DNA from: Asticcacaulis endophyticus
Lineage (GTDB): Bacteria; Pseudomonadota; Alphaproteobacteria; Caulobacterales; Caulobacteraceae
Assembly: GCF_014652575.1 (NCBI RefSeq)
Contig: NZ_BMZB01000010.1
Location: 1 to 57,555 of the forward strand
Direction: 5' to 3'
DNA length: 57,555 nt
Numbering within the stretch: the first letter of the stretch is position 1; the number at the start of each line of letters is the position of its first letter. Positions 7,578-16,558 of this stretch are shown in pieces. Made by a program: the position numbers and the translations under genes. The notes beneath the pieces were generated by a model. The model did no database searches. It was given only the letters and a program-made list of their open reading frames with translations, and was not told where the DNA came from.

Positions 7578-8264
7578 TTATTGTGTGGAGTCCAATGACG
7601 GCGGATTGGACGGCCCTATGCTGGATTTAATTTCATAAATACCCTGCAGTACAACCATAGCGGCCCCCATCAGTAGTGCGGCTACAACAGGGATTAAGAT
7701 CGCCAAAACTAAGATGGAGGCGAGCCAATGGGTTGGACTTGAGGTTTTTAACCGTCTAATGAGTCCGGCAATCCATCGTCGTAGTTCCCCAAGTCCATCA
7801 ACCCATATGCTAGAAGGGAAACGGCTGATTCCGCCCCCTCGTTCTTCATCACGGTGAATACGACTTCCACCGTTGAGATGACTTCGTTGTGCTTGGATGA
7901 TGGCGTCACTGCCTGAATGGCTCTCAAAAGATCGCACTTCATTATGGTGAGGCTGGGTTCGTTCGATGTATAGGTTGGCGTGCTCATGGCTATTAGTGTG
8001 ACTGTGAGCATTGGTAATTTCGATAGTACTTTGGGCCCCCCCGGCTTTTTGTAGGGGGGTATGATTAACGTAAATGCGAGCGGCGATACGGGTTGTCGAC
8101 GCACTCAGCTTGAACCGTGCCTCTTCAGCATGCCCTTTGATGGTCGATATTTCGAGACCAAGCTTGTTGGCGATTTCTTTCTGCTGATAACCTTGAGAAA
8201 TTAATTTCAATATCTCTTTCTGACGATCGGTCAGCGCATCAACGCCAATTTTTCTAGAAGCCAT
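7578..8264 (-). CDS. Membrane-tethered LuxR-type helix-turn-helix regulator
   Basis: A 228-residue protein with a GerE/LuxR-type DNA-binding domain at the N-terminus (residues 9-65: LTDRQKEILKLISQGYQQKEIANKLGL, then STIKGHAEEARFKL), a low-complexity linker rich in His, Ser and Asn (residues 70-160), and one hydrophobic helix near the C-terminus (about residues 180-205). The order is unusual: most LuxR proteins carry the helix-turn-helix at the C-terminus behind a sensory domain. Here the DNA-binding head would be held at the membrane by a C-terminal anchor. The start at 8264 is chosen because GGGGG precedes it by 7 bases; an ATG 15 bases upstream is less likely. First gene of a three-gene operon. 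Confidence 0.8.
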   Translation of the reverse strand: MASRKIGVDALTDRQKEILKLISQGYQQKEIANKLGLEISTIKGHAEEARFKLSASTTRIAARIYVNHTPLQKAGGAQSTIEITNAHSHTNSHEHANLYIERTQPHHNEVRSFESHSGSDAIIQAQRSHLNGGSRIHRDEERGGGISRFPSSIWVDGLGELRRWIAGLIRRLKTSSPTHWLASILVLAILIPVVAALLMGAAMVVLQGIYEIKSSIGPSNPPSLDSTQ

Positions 8265-8391
8265 GGATATCCCCCGCATGGTTATTCATACGATTGAGAT
8301 CATCTTATTGATTATACCGGTAGCAATCTTAGATTGTATTTTTTTATAAAATCAACCAATGGGCTAATGTACTTATACCCGCCTATTTTAT

Positions 8392-10998
8392 TTACGCCGC
8401 CGAGGATGACCGCTCAGGCCCATCCGATTGAACCGGCTGGCGGATGGGGACGATAACGCTGACGACCGTGCCCTTGCCCACTTCGGAATCAAATTCCATG
8501 CGGCCATTGTGCATCTCAATCAGCGATTTAGTGAGCGCCAGCCCAAGGCCCGTACCTTCGCGGGTTTTGGACATCTGGTTTTCGATCTGCTCGAACGGAC
8601 GGGCCAGGCGCTGCATATCCCGCGCAGAGATACCAATACCGCTGTCAATGACCTTAAGGTGCACACTGTTATCCGTCGCCACCGCACTCACCGTCACACT
8701 GCCGCCGTGGGGGGTGAACTTGATGGCATTGGTCAGCAGGTTCAGCAAAATCTGTTTCAAGGCGCGGTAATCTGCCTCAATGTCCGGCAGGGATGACGGC
8801 AGATGAATTTTCAGTTTCAGGCCCGATTTCTCAGCCCGCTGGCGCAGCAGCCGTAGGGTGTCCTCGACCACATCATCAATGGCGACCGGCTCAAAGTTCA
8901 TATCCAGCTTGCCGGCTTCGATCTTGGACATATCGAGAATGTCGTTGATCAGGGCCAGCAGATGCTGCCCGGAATTGAGGATATCGCCAGCATATTCCTT
9001 ATAGCGCGGATGGCCGATAGGGCCGAACATCTCCTGCGACATGATCTCGGAAAATCCGTTGATGGCGTTAAGCGGCGTGCGCAGTTCATGGCTCATATTA
9101 GCCAGGAATTCTGATTTGGCGTGATTGGCCGATTCTGCGCGGATTTTCTCATGCTCATAGTTTTTGGCGAGGTCGGCCTGAATCTTGCGGCTTTGCTCCA
9201 GCTTTTCGACCAGCCCCTGAAGCTGCTCCTCGGAGCGGCGACTCATTTCTTCCTGGTTTTTGACGACCGTGATATCAACCGCGGTCATGACCCGGCCCCC
9301 TTCGGCGGTGCGGTTTTCAGTAATCTGCACCCAATGGCCGTTATTCAGTTCGGCCTCAATCGCTGAGCCATCCGACACGGTCTGCTTGCGGCGGATGGCG
9401 ATGTCCATGACCTGCTCGATCAGGTCGCGGGCCGTGCCGACCTTAAGGAAGCGCGCATCGATGCTGAAGGTTTCGGCAAAGGTCGCGTTCCACATGGCCA
9501 GCCGCTGACGCCGGTCCCACAGCACAAAGGCGTCCGAAACGGATGAGATAGCATCCAGCAGCCGCGATTCCGCCCGCTGGGCCCGCATCTGGGCGACGCG
9601 CTGTTCGCTGACGTCCAGCATCACTCCGCTCAGACGCGTAAAGCCGTTGGCGTCACGTTCGCCCAGTTCCTGACCGCGCAGTTCCAGCCACAGGATATTG
9701 CCGCTGTCCATCGGCACGCGAAAGGCGACCGCCAGCTTGCCTGACCGGCGGGCTTCATAAAGGGCGCGAGTAACATCCCCGCGCTGTTCGGCGGCAATGC
9801 GCGATAAGATATCCTGAGTGGAGGCTTCGCTAATGCCGCTCAGGCCCAGTTTCTGAGCCATGACGTCCGACATGGTGATCGCGCCGACATCCAGATCCCA
9901 GTCCCAGATACCGCAGCGCGCCGCATCAACCGCCAGCCGGTAGCGGGTTTCATTGCTCTGATAGCCCTGGGCTTCCTGTCGCTTGCGTCGGTCCTGCAGC
10001 ACCAGCAACGCCCCGAACAGCAGCCCGATCAGCAGCGGCGCTCCGATCAGGGTCAGCCCTTTCAGCAGGCTGGACTGCGGCGAATAAAACGGCTCAGTCG
10101 GCTGACCATAGACGGTGATCAGGCCGGTTTCACCGTCGCGCACCGCCGCCAGCTTAACAAAACCGCCGTCGGTACGCGCCCCCTGAATCAGGTCGCCATT
10201 GTCGGCGCGCTGGCGCAACTGTTCAGGCGATACCGCCAAAGCCTTTTGCACGTCCTGGCCATTGAGGCGGGCATCGGTCGATTGTACAATCGTGCCGCGG
10301 GCATTGATCAGGGCCTGTAGCGTGACGGCGGCATTGGTGGCGTCAAGCGTTTCACTCAACCGTCCGACCACCTTGGGGCGGCCGGGGCCGGAGCTTATCA
10401 CCACATAGGATCGCGGCGCGGGCGCCAGCCGGGATGAGGCCGTCAGCACCTCAAGACTCTTATCGCTACGGGTGGCGGCGTCACGGATCAGGTCGGGCTC
10501 ATCCTGACCGGCGTGGGCAATGAGTTTGCCATCAGGGCCGACTATGGCCACGGACAGCAGCGTACCGCGTGACAGTTTAAGGCCCGCCTCAACCGCGCTT
10601 AAGGGCTCAGACGGCGTGAGGCTGATCTGTGTCAGCGTCGCTTCCATGGCCGTGCGGGCGGTATCAAGCCGGCCCTCAGAGCGGCTGGCGCTCAGGCGGG
10701 CATTGAGCAGCAGCTTCTCGCCATCGGCGTCTTTTTCGGCGGATAATGAATTGGTGACCTGAAGCGTCGAGGCCGCCATGGTCAGCATGGCCCCCAAAAT
10801 CAGCGCTAGCGTCGATACCCGCATCCATAGCGGCAGACGCGGCGAAACCGGGGCAAAGGCCGCGCGGGCGGGTTTGGCATCGGGGGGGGATTGGGCATGG
10901 GAAGCCGCGCTGCCCGTGTCTGGCGGCGATTTCGGCTTTTTGACTGACGACACTCGTTTTGTCCTCTGGTCAGAAGACAGGGCGTTGTGGCGCGACAT
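8392..10998 (-). CDS. pleC: PleC-like membrane sensor histidine kinase
   Basis: An 868-residue kinase. Order: cytoplasmic Ser/Pro-rich N-terminus, membrane helix (about residues 58-82), periplasmic domain of some 225 residues, second helix (about 310-335), two PAS domains (about 345-465 and 475-580), a HisKA domain with phospho-accepting H637 in SHELRTPLN, and an ATPase domain with the GTGLGLAL box. This is the layout of PleC, the kinase/phosphatase that sets DivK and PleD phosphorylation at the swarmer pole. The H-box sequence (SHELRTPLNAINGFSEIM) fits the PleC/DivJ group. The ATG at 10998 has AGGA 10 bases upstream; a TTG at 11037 is possible. Location near glnE also fits, as I recall, the order in other alphaproteobacteria. 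A related PAS-PAS kinase remains possible. Confidence 0.75.
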   Translation of the reverse strand: MSRHNALSSDQRTKRVSSVKKPKSPPDTGSAASHAQSPPDAKPARAAFAPVSPRLPLWMRVSTLALILGAMLTMAASTLQVTNSLSAEKDADGEKLLLNARLSASRSEGRLDTARTAMEATLTQISLTPSEPLSAVEAGLKLSRGTLLSVAIVGPDGKLIAHAGQDEPDLIRDAATRSDKSLEVLTASSRLAPAPRSYVVISSGPGRPKVVGRLSETLDATNAAVTLQALINARGTIVQSTDARLNGQDVQKALAVSPEQLRQRADNGDLIQGARTDGGFVKLAAVRDGETGLITVYGQPTEPFYSPQSSLLKGLTLIGAPLLIGLLFGALLVLQDRRKRQEAQGYQSNETRYRLAVDAARCGIWDWDLDVGAITMSDVMAQKLGLSGISEASTQDILSRIAAEQRGDVTRALYEARRSGKLAVAFRVPMDSGNILWLELRGQELGERDANGFTRLSGVMLDVSEQRVAQMRAQRAESRLLDAISSVSDAFVLWDRRQRLAMWNATFAETFSIDARFLKVGTARDLIEQVMDIAIRRKQTVSDGSAIEAELNNGHWVQITENRTAEGGRVMTAVDITVVKNQEEMSRRSEEQLQGLVEKLEQSRKIQADLAKNYEHEKIRAESANHAKSEFLANMSHELRTPLNAINGFSEIMSQEMFGPIGHPRYKEYAGDILNSGQHLLALINDILDMSKIEAGKLDMNFEPVAIDDVVEDTLRLLRQRAEKSGLKLKIHLPSSLPDIEADYRALKQILLNLLTNAIKFTPHGGSVTVSAVATDNSVHLKVIDSGIGISARDMQRLARPFEQIENQMSKTREGTGLGLALTKSLIEMHNGRMEFDSEVGKGTVVSVIVPIRQPVQSDGPERSSSAA

Positions 10999-11039
10999 AG
11001 ACACGGCGTCCTGATGTGATTCGAGGTTAACAAACAAGG

Positions 11040-11055
11040 TAAACGGTTCGTTAAT
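11040..11055 (-). promoter_or_regulatory. Near-consensus CtrA box upstream of the PleC-like kinase
   Basis: On the minus strand the bases read ATTAACGAACCGTTTA, i.e. TTAA-N7-TTTA, one mismatch from the CtrA consensus TTAA-N7-TTAA. It lies 42-57 bases before the chosen start, a plausible promoter position. One short motif with a mismatch is weak evidence. Confidence 0.35.
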
Positions 11056-11165
11056 CCTATGTCGAGAGTCTTAAGTTTAGGTTGATGGATGTAACCACAG
11101 ACAATGGGCCCTGTGGATGGATAGGGCGGCGTGCGAGGACACCTAAGTTTTAAGTCAAAATAGAC

Positions 11166-11990
11166 TTATTTCCGTGTGCTAAGCTCGCCCTTAAAAGATA
11201 TGGGCATCTTTGCATTAAAATTTGTTGGTAAATTGAAATCCAATGTAAATGTAGTTCCAGATTGGGGGCCAAACATAATTTTACGAGGTAATTTCGATAA
11301 AAAAATGTGAGCTGTTGTTGAGCTATTTACAGGGTTTTGCATGACAATGCCGTAGCTTCCATTAATAACAAATTTGCTACAAATTACCGATGCTGTACCA
11401 CTAATAATGCCTCTCGGGCCTGGCATAAGTATATTCAGGCACTCTTTTTCGGACTCATCGACTAATGCTATAACAGGTGTCCAAGTGCCTGTTCTGGGCC
11501 AAACCTCAAGTACAAACCCATTTTCACGGTTATGCAGTTTATACCCGAAAGGTTCAGGGGTAAGTTGCTTACTTGTAGGTTTGCCGACAAGGGCATCAAT
11601 TATTTGTTGTTTCCACTCGTTACTATGAAGGTTTACGCATAGCCGGGTGGCCAGTGCCGACGGAATTAATGCTCTATCAAACTCCCCGGCGAATAGGCCA
11701 ATCAGGGGAAATGTCGCTCCTCGCGTTCGCAAGGTGCGATCCAATGCATAAGCCAATTCTTCTTGGCACGGTTCGCTTTTTAAGCTGTTCTCAGTAGCAA
11801 AGATTGCCCACCCATTTACAGTCTGATCGCTGATCCCTGCTGAAATTTGCTCCCAGAGACGACGTCCAGCAAGGAGGCGAACTCGGTCGAATGTGACATC
11901 CAATCCAGCTTTTCTTAGCTCGGCAACGATGTGATCTACATCTTCTGTTTCGTTGTCTTTCCACGCATATGTCAGCCAAAGTTTCGGCAT
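11166..11990 (-). CDS. TIR-domain protein with a beta-rich C-terminal half
   Basis: A 274-residue protein. Residues 1-135 form a TIR domain: LWLTYAWKD (beta A), DVTFDRVRLLAGRRLWEQI (BB-loop region), GWAIFATENSLKSEPCQEELAYAL with the S72-x2-C75-x2-E78 pattern that carries the catalytic glutamate in NAD-cleaving TIR domains. Residues 150-274 are rich in beta strands (VICSKFVINGSYGIVMQNP...), with no recognised family. TIR proteins of bacteria serve as NAD hydrolases in antiphage defence, as signalling cyclases or as host-directed effectors. The gene stands alone in clearly AT-richer DNA (about 11.16-12.13 kb), a sign of acquisition. No partner defence gene is adjacent. Confidence 0.75.
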   Translation of the reverse strand: MPKLWLTYAWKDNETEDVDHIVAELRKAGLDVTFDRVRLLAGRRLWEQISAGISDQTVNGWAIFATENSLKSEPCQEELAYALDRTLRTRGATFPLIGLFAGEFDRALIPSALATRLCVNLHSNEWKQQIIDALVGKPTSKQLTPEPFGYKLHNRENGFVLEVWPRTGTWTPVIALVDESEKECLNILMPGPRGIISGTASVICSKFVINGSYGIVMQNPVNSSTTAHIFLSKLPRKIMFGPQSGTTFTLDFNLPTNFNAKMPISFKGELSTRK

Positions 11991-12196
11991 TGTAATCCAA
12001 TTTTATTATAATGGCCAATGTGATTGTGATGATAGGTTTTGCATGCTAAAATTGTAATTTTAAATTATTTCGCCGCCTGACTTAAATAACAACTTATTTT
12101 TTTCCAACTACCATCTTTCTCAAAATTCTAGCCCCTTTTTAGGCGACAAGGTGTGTCTGCGTGGTAATCTCGGTCGCAACAGAGAGGAGCCTTGCC

Positions 12197-12679
12197 GTGC
12201 CCCAAACGCCCAAAAACACCATTTGCCTGTGGTACAACCATGATGCCGAAGACGCTGCCCGGTTTTATGCGCAGGTCTTCCCCGACAGTGCGGTGACCGC
12301 CGTACATCGCGCGCCGTCCGATTTTCCCGGCGGTAAAGCCGGTCAGGTTCTTACGGTCGAATTCACCGTCTGCGGCATACCCTGTCTGGGGCTAAATGGC
12401 GGCGATGTTTTCAAACAGACCGAAGCCTTCTCATTCCAGATCGCGACCGACGATCAGGCTGAAACCGACCGCTACTGGGACGCGATCGTGGGCAATGGCG
12501 GGTCTGAAAGCGCCTGCGGCTGGTGCAAGGACAGATGGGGCCTGTCGTGGCAGATCACGCCGCGCGTCCTGACCGAGGCGATGGCCGCAGGCGGTGAGGT
12601 CGCCAAACGCGCCTTTGAAGCCATGATGGACATGGGCAAAATCGACCTCGCTAAAATCGAAGCGGCGGTGCGCGGCTAA
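12197..12679 (+). CDS. VOC-family (PhnB / 3-demethylubiquinone-9 methyltransferase-like) protein
   Basis: A 160-residue protein of the 3-dmu-9_3-mt (PhnB-like) branch of the vicinal-oxygen-chelate superfamily. Typical elements: NTICLWYNHDAEDAARFYAQVFPDS at the start, FTVCGIPCLGLNGG in the middle, and the C-terminal CGWCKDRWGLSWQITP signature. The family has no firmly known reaction; the name comes from a distant match. The GTG at 12197 is chosen because GAGAGGAG lies just upstream; the longer frame from 12161 has none. It converges on the response regulator gene, and their stop codons overlap by four bases. Confidence 0.88.
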   Translation: MPQTPKNTICLWYNHDAEDAARFYAQVFPDSAVTAVHRAPSDFPGGKAGQVLTVEFTVCGIPCLGLNGGDVFKQTEAFSFQIATDDQAETDRYWDAIVGNGGSESACGWCKDRWGLSWQITPRVLTEAMAAGGEVAKRAFEAMMDMGKIDLAKIEAAVRG

Positions 12680-13167
12680 CTCACTTGCCCGCTTTGGCGG
12701 CGTTCCGGGCCCTTATATTGCGGGTCTTTGCGGCGTCTGCGGTCCGGGCCGAAATAGGTTGTGGTCTTGATGAACGGGCGCGGGTGATTGACGATGGCCG
12801 CGATCTTACGGTGCAGTTCGGTGGCCGTCACAGGCTTGGCGCAGAACTCATTGACCCCGGCGTCGCGGGCATTGGTGACGCGGGTGCGCTCCGAATGGGC
12901 GGTCAGCATGATGATCGGCACATAGCGGTTGGGGCTGTCGGACGAATTTCGCACCATCTGCACGAACTCAACGCCGTCGAGCACGTCCATCTGGTAGTCA
13001 ACCACGCAGATATCGATGGCGTCGTTTTTCAGCCGGAAAAAGGCATCGGTGGCGTCTTTTGCCTCAAACACATGCACGGCGCCAAAGCCGCGCAGGATGG
13101 TTTTCACAATGCCGATCATGTGACTGTTGTCATCAACGATCAGGAATCTTACGCGCTCTAAGCCCAA
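12676..13167 (-). CDS. CheY-like response regulator with an arginine-rich tail
   Basis: A 163-residue protein: receiver domain (residues 5-125) with acidic pair D12/D13, phospho-acceptor D57 (CVVDYQ) and the conserved lysine in FCAKPV, then a basic tail (about residues 130-163) containing FGPDRRRRKDP and KGPERRQ. No DNA-binding or enzyme domain follows, so it acts by protein contact. Caulobacter Cle proteins, CheY-like flagellar-motor regulators, bind cyclic di-GMP through an arginine-rich C-terminal stretch, so this tail may do the same. It starts at TTG 13167 with GAGGGAC 7 bases before. A perfect CtrA box lies 59-73 bases upstream, which would place the gene under cell-cycle control. Confidence 0.85.
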   Translation of the reverse strand: MGLERVRFLIVDDNSHMIGIVKTILRGFGAVHVFEAKDATDAFFRLKNDAIDICVVDYQMDVLDGVEFVQMVRNSSDSPNRYVPIIMLTAHSERTRVTNARDAGVNEFCAKPVTATELHRKIAAIVNHPRPFIKTTTYFGPDRRRRKDPQYKGPERRQSGQVS

Positions 13168-13225
13168 GACACGTCCCTCTGGTACGCCTACTTTATATCT
13201 GTAAGCGGAATATAACCTGTTATGT

Positions 13226-13240
13226 TTAAGCCGGATTTAA
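13226..13240 (-). promoter_or_regulatory. Perfect CtrA box in the response-regulator promoter
   Basis: TTAA-GCCGGAT-TTAA matches the CtrA consensus TTAA-N7-TTAA exactly. It lies between the end of pepN (13260) and the response-regulator start (13167); both genes run on the minus strand. It is thus in the right place to act on the regulator gene. Confidence 0.6.
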
Positions 13241-13259
13241 GCGCTGCTGTGCCTTATGA

Positions 13260-15887
13260 TTATTTTTGGTCCAGCGCCTTGGCGGTCAGTTCCGCGACGT
13301 TTTTCGACAGCTTAGGGGCGGCCATGATCGTCTCTAACGCGGCCTTCATCGCCTCACGGTAAGGTGAGGCATAGCGCTTATAGCCGCTCAAGGATTCGAC
13401 CAGTCGGGCCGCCGTCATCGGGTTGAACTCATCGACCGTCAGAATCTGATCGACCACAAAGCCGTAACCATAGCTATCGGGCGCAAAGACGCCGTGGAAC
13501 ACCGACGGGTTGTTAGAGGCCAGATTTTGCACCAGCGCCCGCCAGCGGTTAGGCACCTTCGGATCAAAATCAGCGTGGCGGCTTAGGCGGTCTATGCGCG
13601 ACAGGGTTTCGGGATGCGGGCAGGCGGCTTGCAACGCGAACCATTTGTCGATCACCAGCGGCTCATGTTTGAAGCGAGCATAAAAGCCATCGAGTGCTGC
13701 CTCATAAGGCTCACCATGCACGGACATCAGGGCGCTCAGGGCCGCGATCATGTCGGTCATGTTGTCCGCGCGGGCATAGTGGGCGCTGGCCAGTGCCGAC
13801 AGTTCCGATTGGCGGGTCTCATCAGCCGTGCCGTAACCGGCCATCATCAGATCGAGCAGGGCATTGCGCAAAGCCCGCCCACCTGCACTCTGAGCATCCG
13901 GTGAGAAGGTCACGGCCGGCTGAATGGCATCGTAAAGGTCGCGCAAGGTCGGATAGAGCGTGGCTGACAGGGCGGCCTTAACGGCTTTGCGGTGGGTGTG
14001 GATGGCGGCGGGATCTACCGGCGTCATGTCCTGCGCAAGACCTTGCTCGGTGGGCAAGGCCATGATCAGGGCCTTGAACGCGGGTTCCAGCGCGCCGTCG
14101 AGCAGGGTGGCTTTAAGGGCGTCAGCATAGGGGGCCGGATCGCCGCCGCTCAGGATCAGATCGCGCGCCAACCTTTGCGCGGTTTCCCAGCGGTTAAACG
14201 GGTCCATATCGCCGCGGAAGCGGGCATAGGCGTGGGATTGTGGCTCTTCGATCTCAAGGATCACGGGCGCGGAGAAATGGCGCAGGGCCGACAGAACCGG
14301 GGCGTCGGCCACATCAGTCAGGGTGATCGCGGTGCTTGCCTCGCTCAAAACATAGGTGATTTCGGTCTGGCTGTGACCCTCAAAACCGAAGCTCTGTGGG
14401 ATGCCGTCTTCGCTTAAAATCCCCAAGCGCACCGGGATCGGCACCGGCGCCTTGGTCGGTTGCGACGGGGTTGGGGCCGTCGATTGGGCAAGATTCAGCG
14501 TCAGGGTTTTTGCCACGGCGTCATAGCTCGGCGTGACTTTCAGGCGCGGCGTACCGGCCTGGGTGTACCAGTTGAGCCATTGGGAAAAATCGTCACCCGT
14601 GACCGCTTCAAAGCTTTTGAGAAAATCCTCCAGCGTCGCCGCCGTGCCATCATGGGTGGTGAAATAGTGGTCGAGGGCGGCGCGGTACACCTTGGGGCCG
14701 ACCACGGTTTTCAACATGCCGACGATCTCTGCACCCTTTTCATAGATGGTGGCGGTGTAGAAATTGTCGATCTTAAGATATGACGACGGGCGTACCGGAT
14801 GGGCCAGCGGGCCTGCATCTTCCGGGAACTGACGGGCGCGCAGAGCCTTGACGTCCTTGATGCGCTGGACGGCGTGACCGCGCTCATCGGCGGAGAAGCC
14901 CTGATCGCGATAGACGGTCAGCCCTTCCTTGAGGCAAAGCTGGAACCAGTCGCGGCAGGTGACGCGGTTGCCCGACCAGTTATGGAAATATTCGTGGGCG
15001 ACGACGCTTTCGATCCGCTCATAGTCGGCATCGGTGGCGGTAGTCGGGTCCGCCAGCAACAGCGAGGCGTTAAAGATGTTCAGGCCCTTGTTTTCCATGG
15101 CCCCGAAGTTGAAATCGCGCACCGCCACGATCATAAACAGATCGAGGTCATATTCGCGCCCGTAAGCCTGCTCATCCCACGTCATTGACCGTTTCAGGGC
15201 ATCCATCGCATAGGCCGCGCGTGCGCTCATGCCGGTATCGACATAGATTTTCAGATCGACTGTGCGGCCTGACATGGTGGTGAGCGTGTCCTCATACACG
15301 TCCAGTTCACCGGCGACCAGCGCAAACAGATAGGATGGTTTGTTGAACGGGTCTTCCCAGACGGCGTAATGGCGATCAGCCTCGGCATCGCCCTGTTCGA
15401 TCAGATTACCATTGGACAGGAGGTGCGGGAACCCGGCCTTGGGGGCTTCGACGCGGACCGTATATTTCGACAACACATCGGGCCGGTCGGGGAAATAGGT
15501 GATTTTACGAAAGCCTTCGGCCTCGCACTGGGTGCAATAGCGACCGGAGGACATATAGAGGCCCTCAAGCGTTTTATTGTCCTGCGGGTTGATCTCGACC
15601 TCGGTCTCCAACACGAACTGCGCCGGGACGTCGTGGATGGTCAGGGTCTCCGCCGTGATCTCATAGGCATCGGGCGCAAGGTCGGCACCGTCCAGCTTAA
15701 TCGTGATAAGTTTCAGCCGCTCCCCAAGCAGAACCAGCGGCCCGTCGCCGATGCGTTCAAAACGTAAGCGGGCCGTGACCCGTGTCGCGGTCGGGTCGAG
15801 CCGGAAGGTAAGGTCGGTCGCGCTGACGCGGTAAGCCGGTGCCTTATAATCGGTGAGGCGGATCGGGCGGGCGATTTCGGTGCGCAT
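13260..15887 (-). CDS. pepN: Aminopeptidase N (M1 zinc metallopeptidase)
   Basis: An 875-residue cytoplasmic aminopeptidase that removes N-terminal residues from peptides late in protein turnover. The exopeptidase motif GAMENKG and the zinc site HEYFHNW ... KEGLTVYRDQ (HExxH-x18-E) are both present in the first half, and the C-terminal ERAP-like helical region is full length. Length matches E. coli-type PepN (about 870). The ribosome binding site at the 15887 ATG is weak. A single-gene unit, it is followed by a CtrA box and the response regulator gene. Confidence 0.97.
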   Translation of the reverse strand: MRTEIARPIRLTDYKAPAYRVSATDLTFRLDPTATRVTARLRFERIGDGPLVLLGERLKLITIKLDGADLAPDAYEITAETLTIHDVPAQFVLETEVEINPQDNKTLEGLYMSSGRYCTQCEAEGFRKITYFPDRPDVLSKYTVRVEAPKAGFPHLLSNGNLIEQGDAEADRHYAVWEDPFNKPSYLFALVAGELDVYEDTLTTMSGRTVDLKIYVDTGMSARAAYAMDALKRSMTWDEQAYGREYDLDLFMIVAVRDFNFGAMENKGLNIFNASLLLADPTTATDADYERIESVVAHEYFHNWSGNRVTCRDWFQLCLKEGLTVYRDQGFSADERGHAVQRIKDVKALRARQFPEDAGPLAHPVRPSSYLKIDNFYTATIYEKGAEIVGMLKTVVGPKVYRAALDHYFTTHDGTAATLEDFLKSFEAVTGDDFSQWLNWYTQAGTPRLKVTPSYDAVAKTLTLNLAQSTAPTPSQPTKAPVPIPVRLGILSEDGIPQSFGFEGHSQTEITYVLSEASTAITLTDVADAPVLSALRHFSAPVILEIEEPQSHAYARFRGDMDPFNRWETAQRLARDLILSGGDPAPYADALKATLLDGALEPAFKALIMALPTEQGLAQDMTPVDPAAIHTHRKAVKAALSATLYPTLRDLYDAIQPAVTFSPDAQSAGGRALRNALLDLMMAGYGTADETRQSELSALASAHYARADNMTDMIAALSALMSVHGEPYEAALDGFYARFKHEPLVIDKWFALQAACPHPETLSRIDRLSRHADFDPKVPNRWRALVQNLASNNPSVFHGVFAPDSYGYGFVVDQILTVDEFNPMTAARLVESLSGYKRYASPYREAMKAALETIMAAPKLSKNVAELTAKALDQK

Positions 15888-16138
15888 GGCTTAGACTCAA
15901 GGTGGCTATTAAAAACTGTGATTCTACTGTTTCAAACCTAAGCGCCCAAGGCAATTCAAATTACCGCCATGTGATGGGGGTGTATCCGGCGAATTTCAGA
16001 TCTAAACTTCCCCATTCAGGCGTAATGCTCAGAAAGCTTGGGGATAAATTCAGGTAAATTCGGGTGTGGTGGATGCCGCCTCATTCCCAAGTTGACGTAG
16101 GGGCGCTATGAAATCGGGTATCATCGGTAAAACCACAT

Positions 16139-16552
16139 ATGCCCCATTCGTCACGTCGTCCTGCGTCAACACGCTACCGGTTTCGGGTTCGCCTCGACCC
16201 GAAGCGCAGGTTGGTCATTGTGCGCATCATCGGCAATATGAAAAGCACTAATCTGGTCGATCAGATCTTCAGTGCAGCGCGTAAGCTTGACCGGCCTTGG
16301 GCGTGGCGGCGGCTGATTGATCTGCGCGATTTTACCGGGTTTATTGAGTTTGAGGACATCGAACATCTGGCCAAGCGCTGGCAGTTTCTGACCCGCGACG
16401 TGATCCACAAAGGACGCACAGCGATCGTGTCGAAATCAGCCCTCGATCTGGCGCGGGTGTCGACCATCACCCCTCTGTTTCCGGATGAGATATTCCGGGG
16501 CTTTGAAAGCTTCGATGAGGCGGTTGACTGGCTGGAAGCGTCGAACCTGTGA
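16139..16552 (+). CDS. Hypothetical protein, STAS/SpoIIAA-like fold suspected
   Basis: A 137-residue protein. After a basic N-terminus the pattern is RRLVIVRIIGNMKS ... WRRLIDLRDFTGFIEFEDIEHLAKRW ... GRTAIVSKSALDLARVSTI ... FDEAVDWLEA, an alternating beta/alpha order seen in SpoIIAA-like/STAS proteins. No catalytic residue is evident. It faces the next gene, stop to stop, with six bases between them. The 250 bases upstream hold no other recognisable gene. The fold is my inference from the strand-helix pattern. Confidence 0.6.
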   Translation: MPHSSRRPASTRYRFRVRLDPKRRLVIVRIIGNMKSTNLVDQIFSAARKLDRPWAWRRLIDLRDFTGFIEFEDIEHLAKRWQFLTRDVIHKGRTAIVSKSALDLARVSTITPLFPDEIFRGFESFDEAVDWLEASNL

Positions 16553-16558
16553 TTTAAA

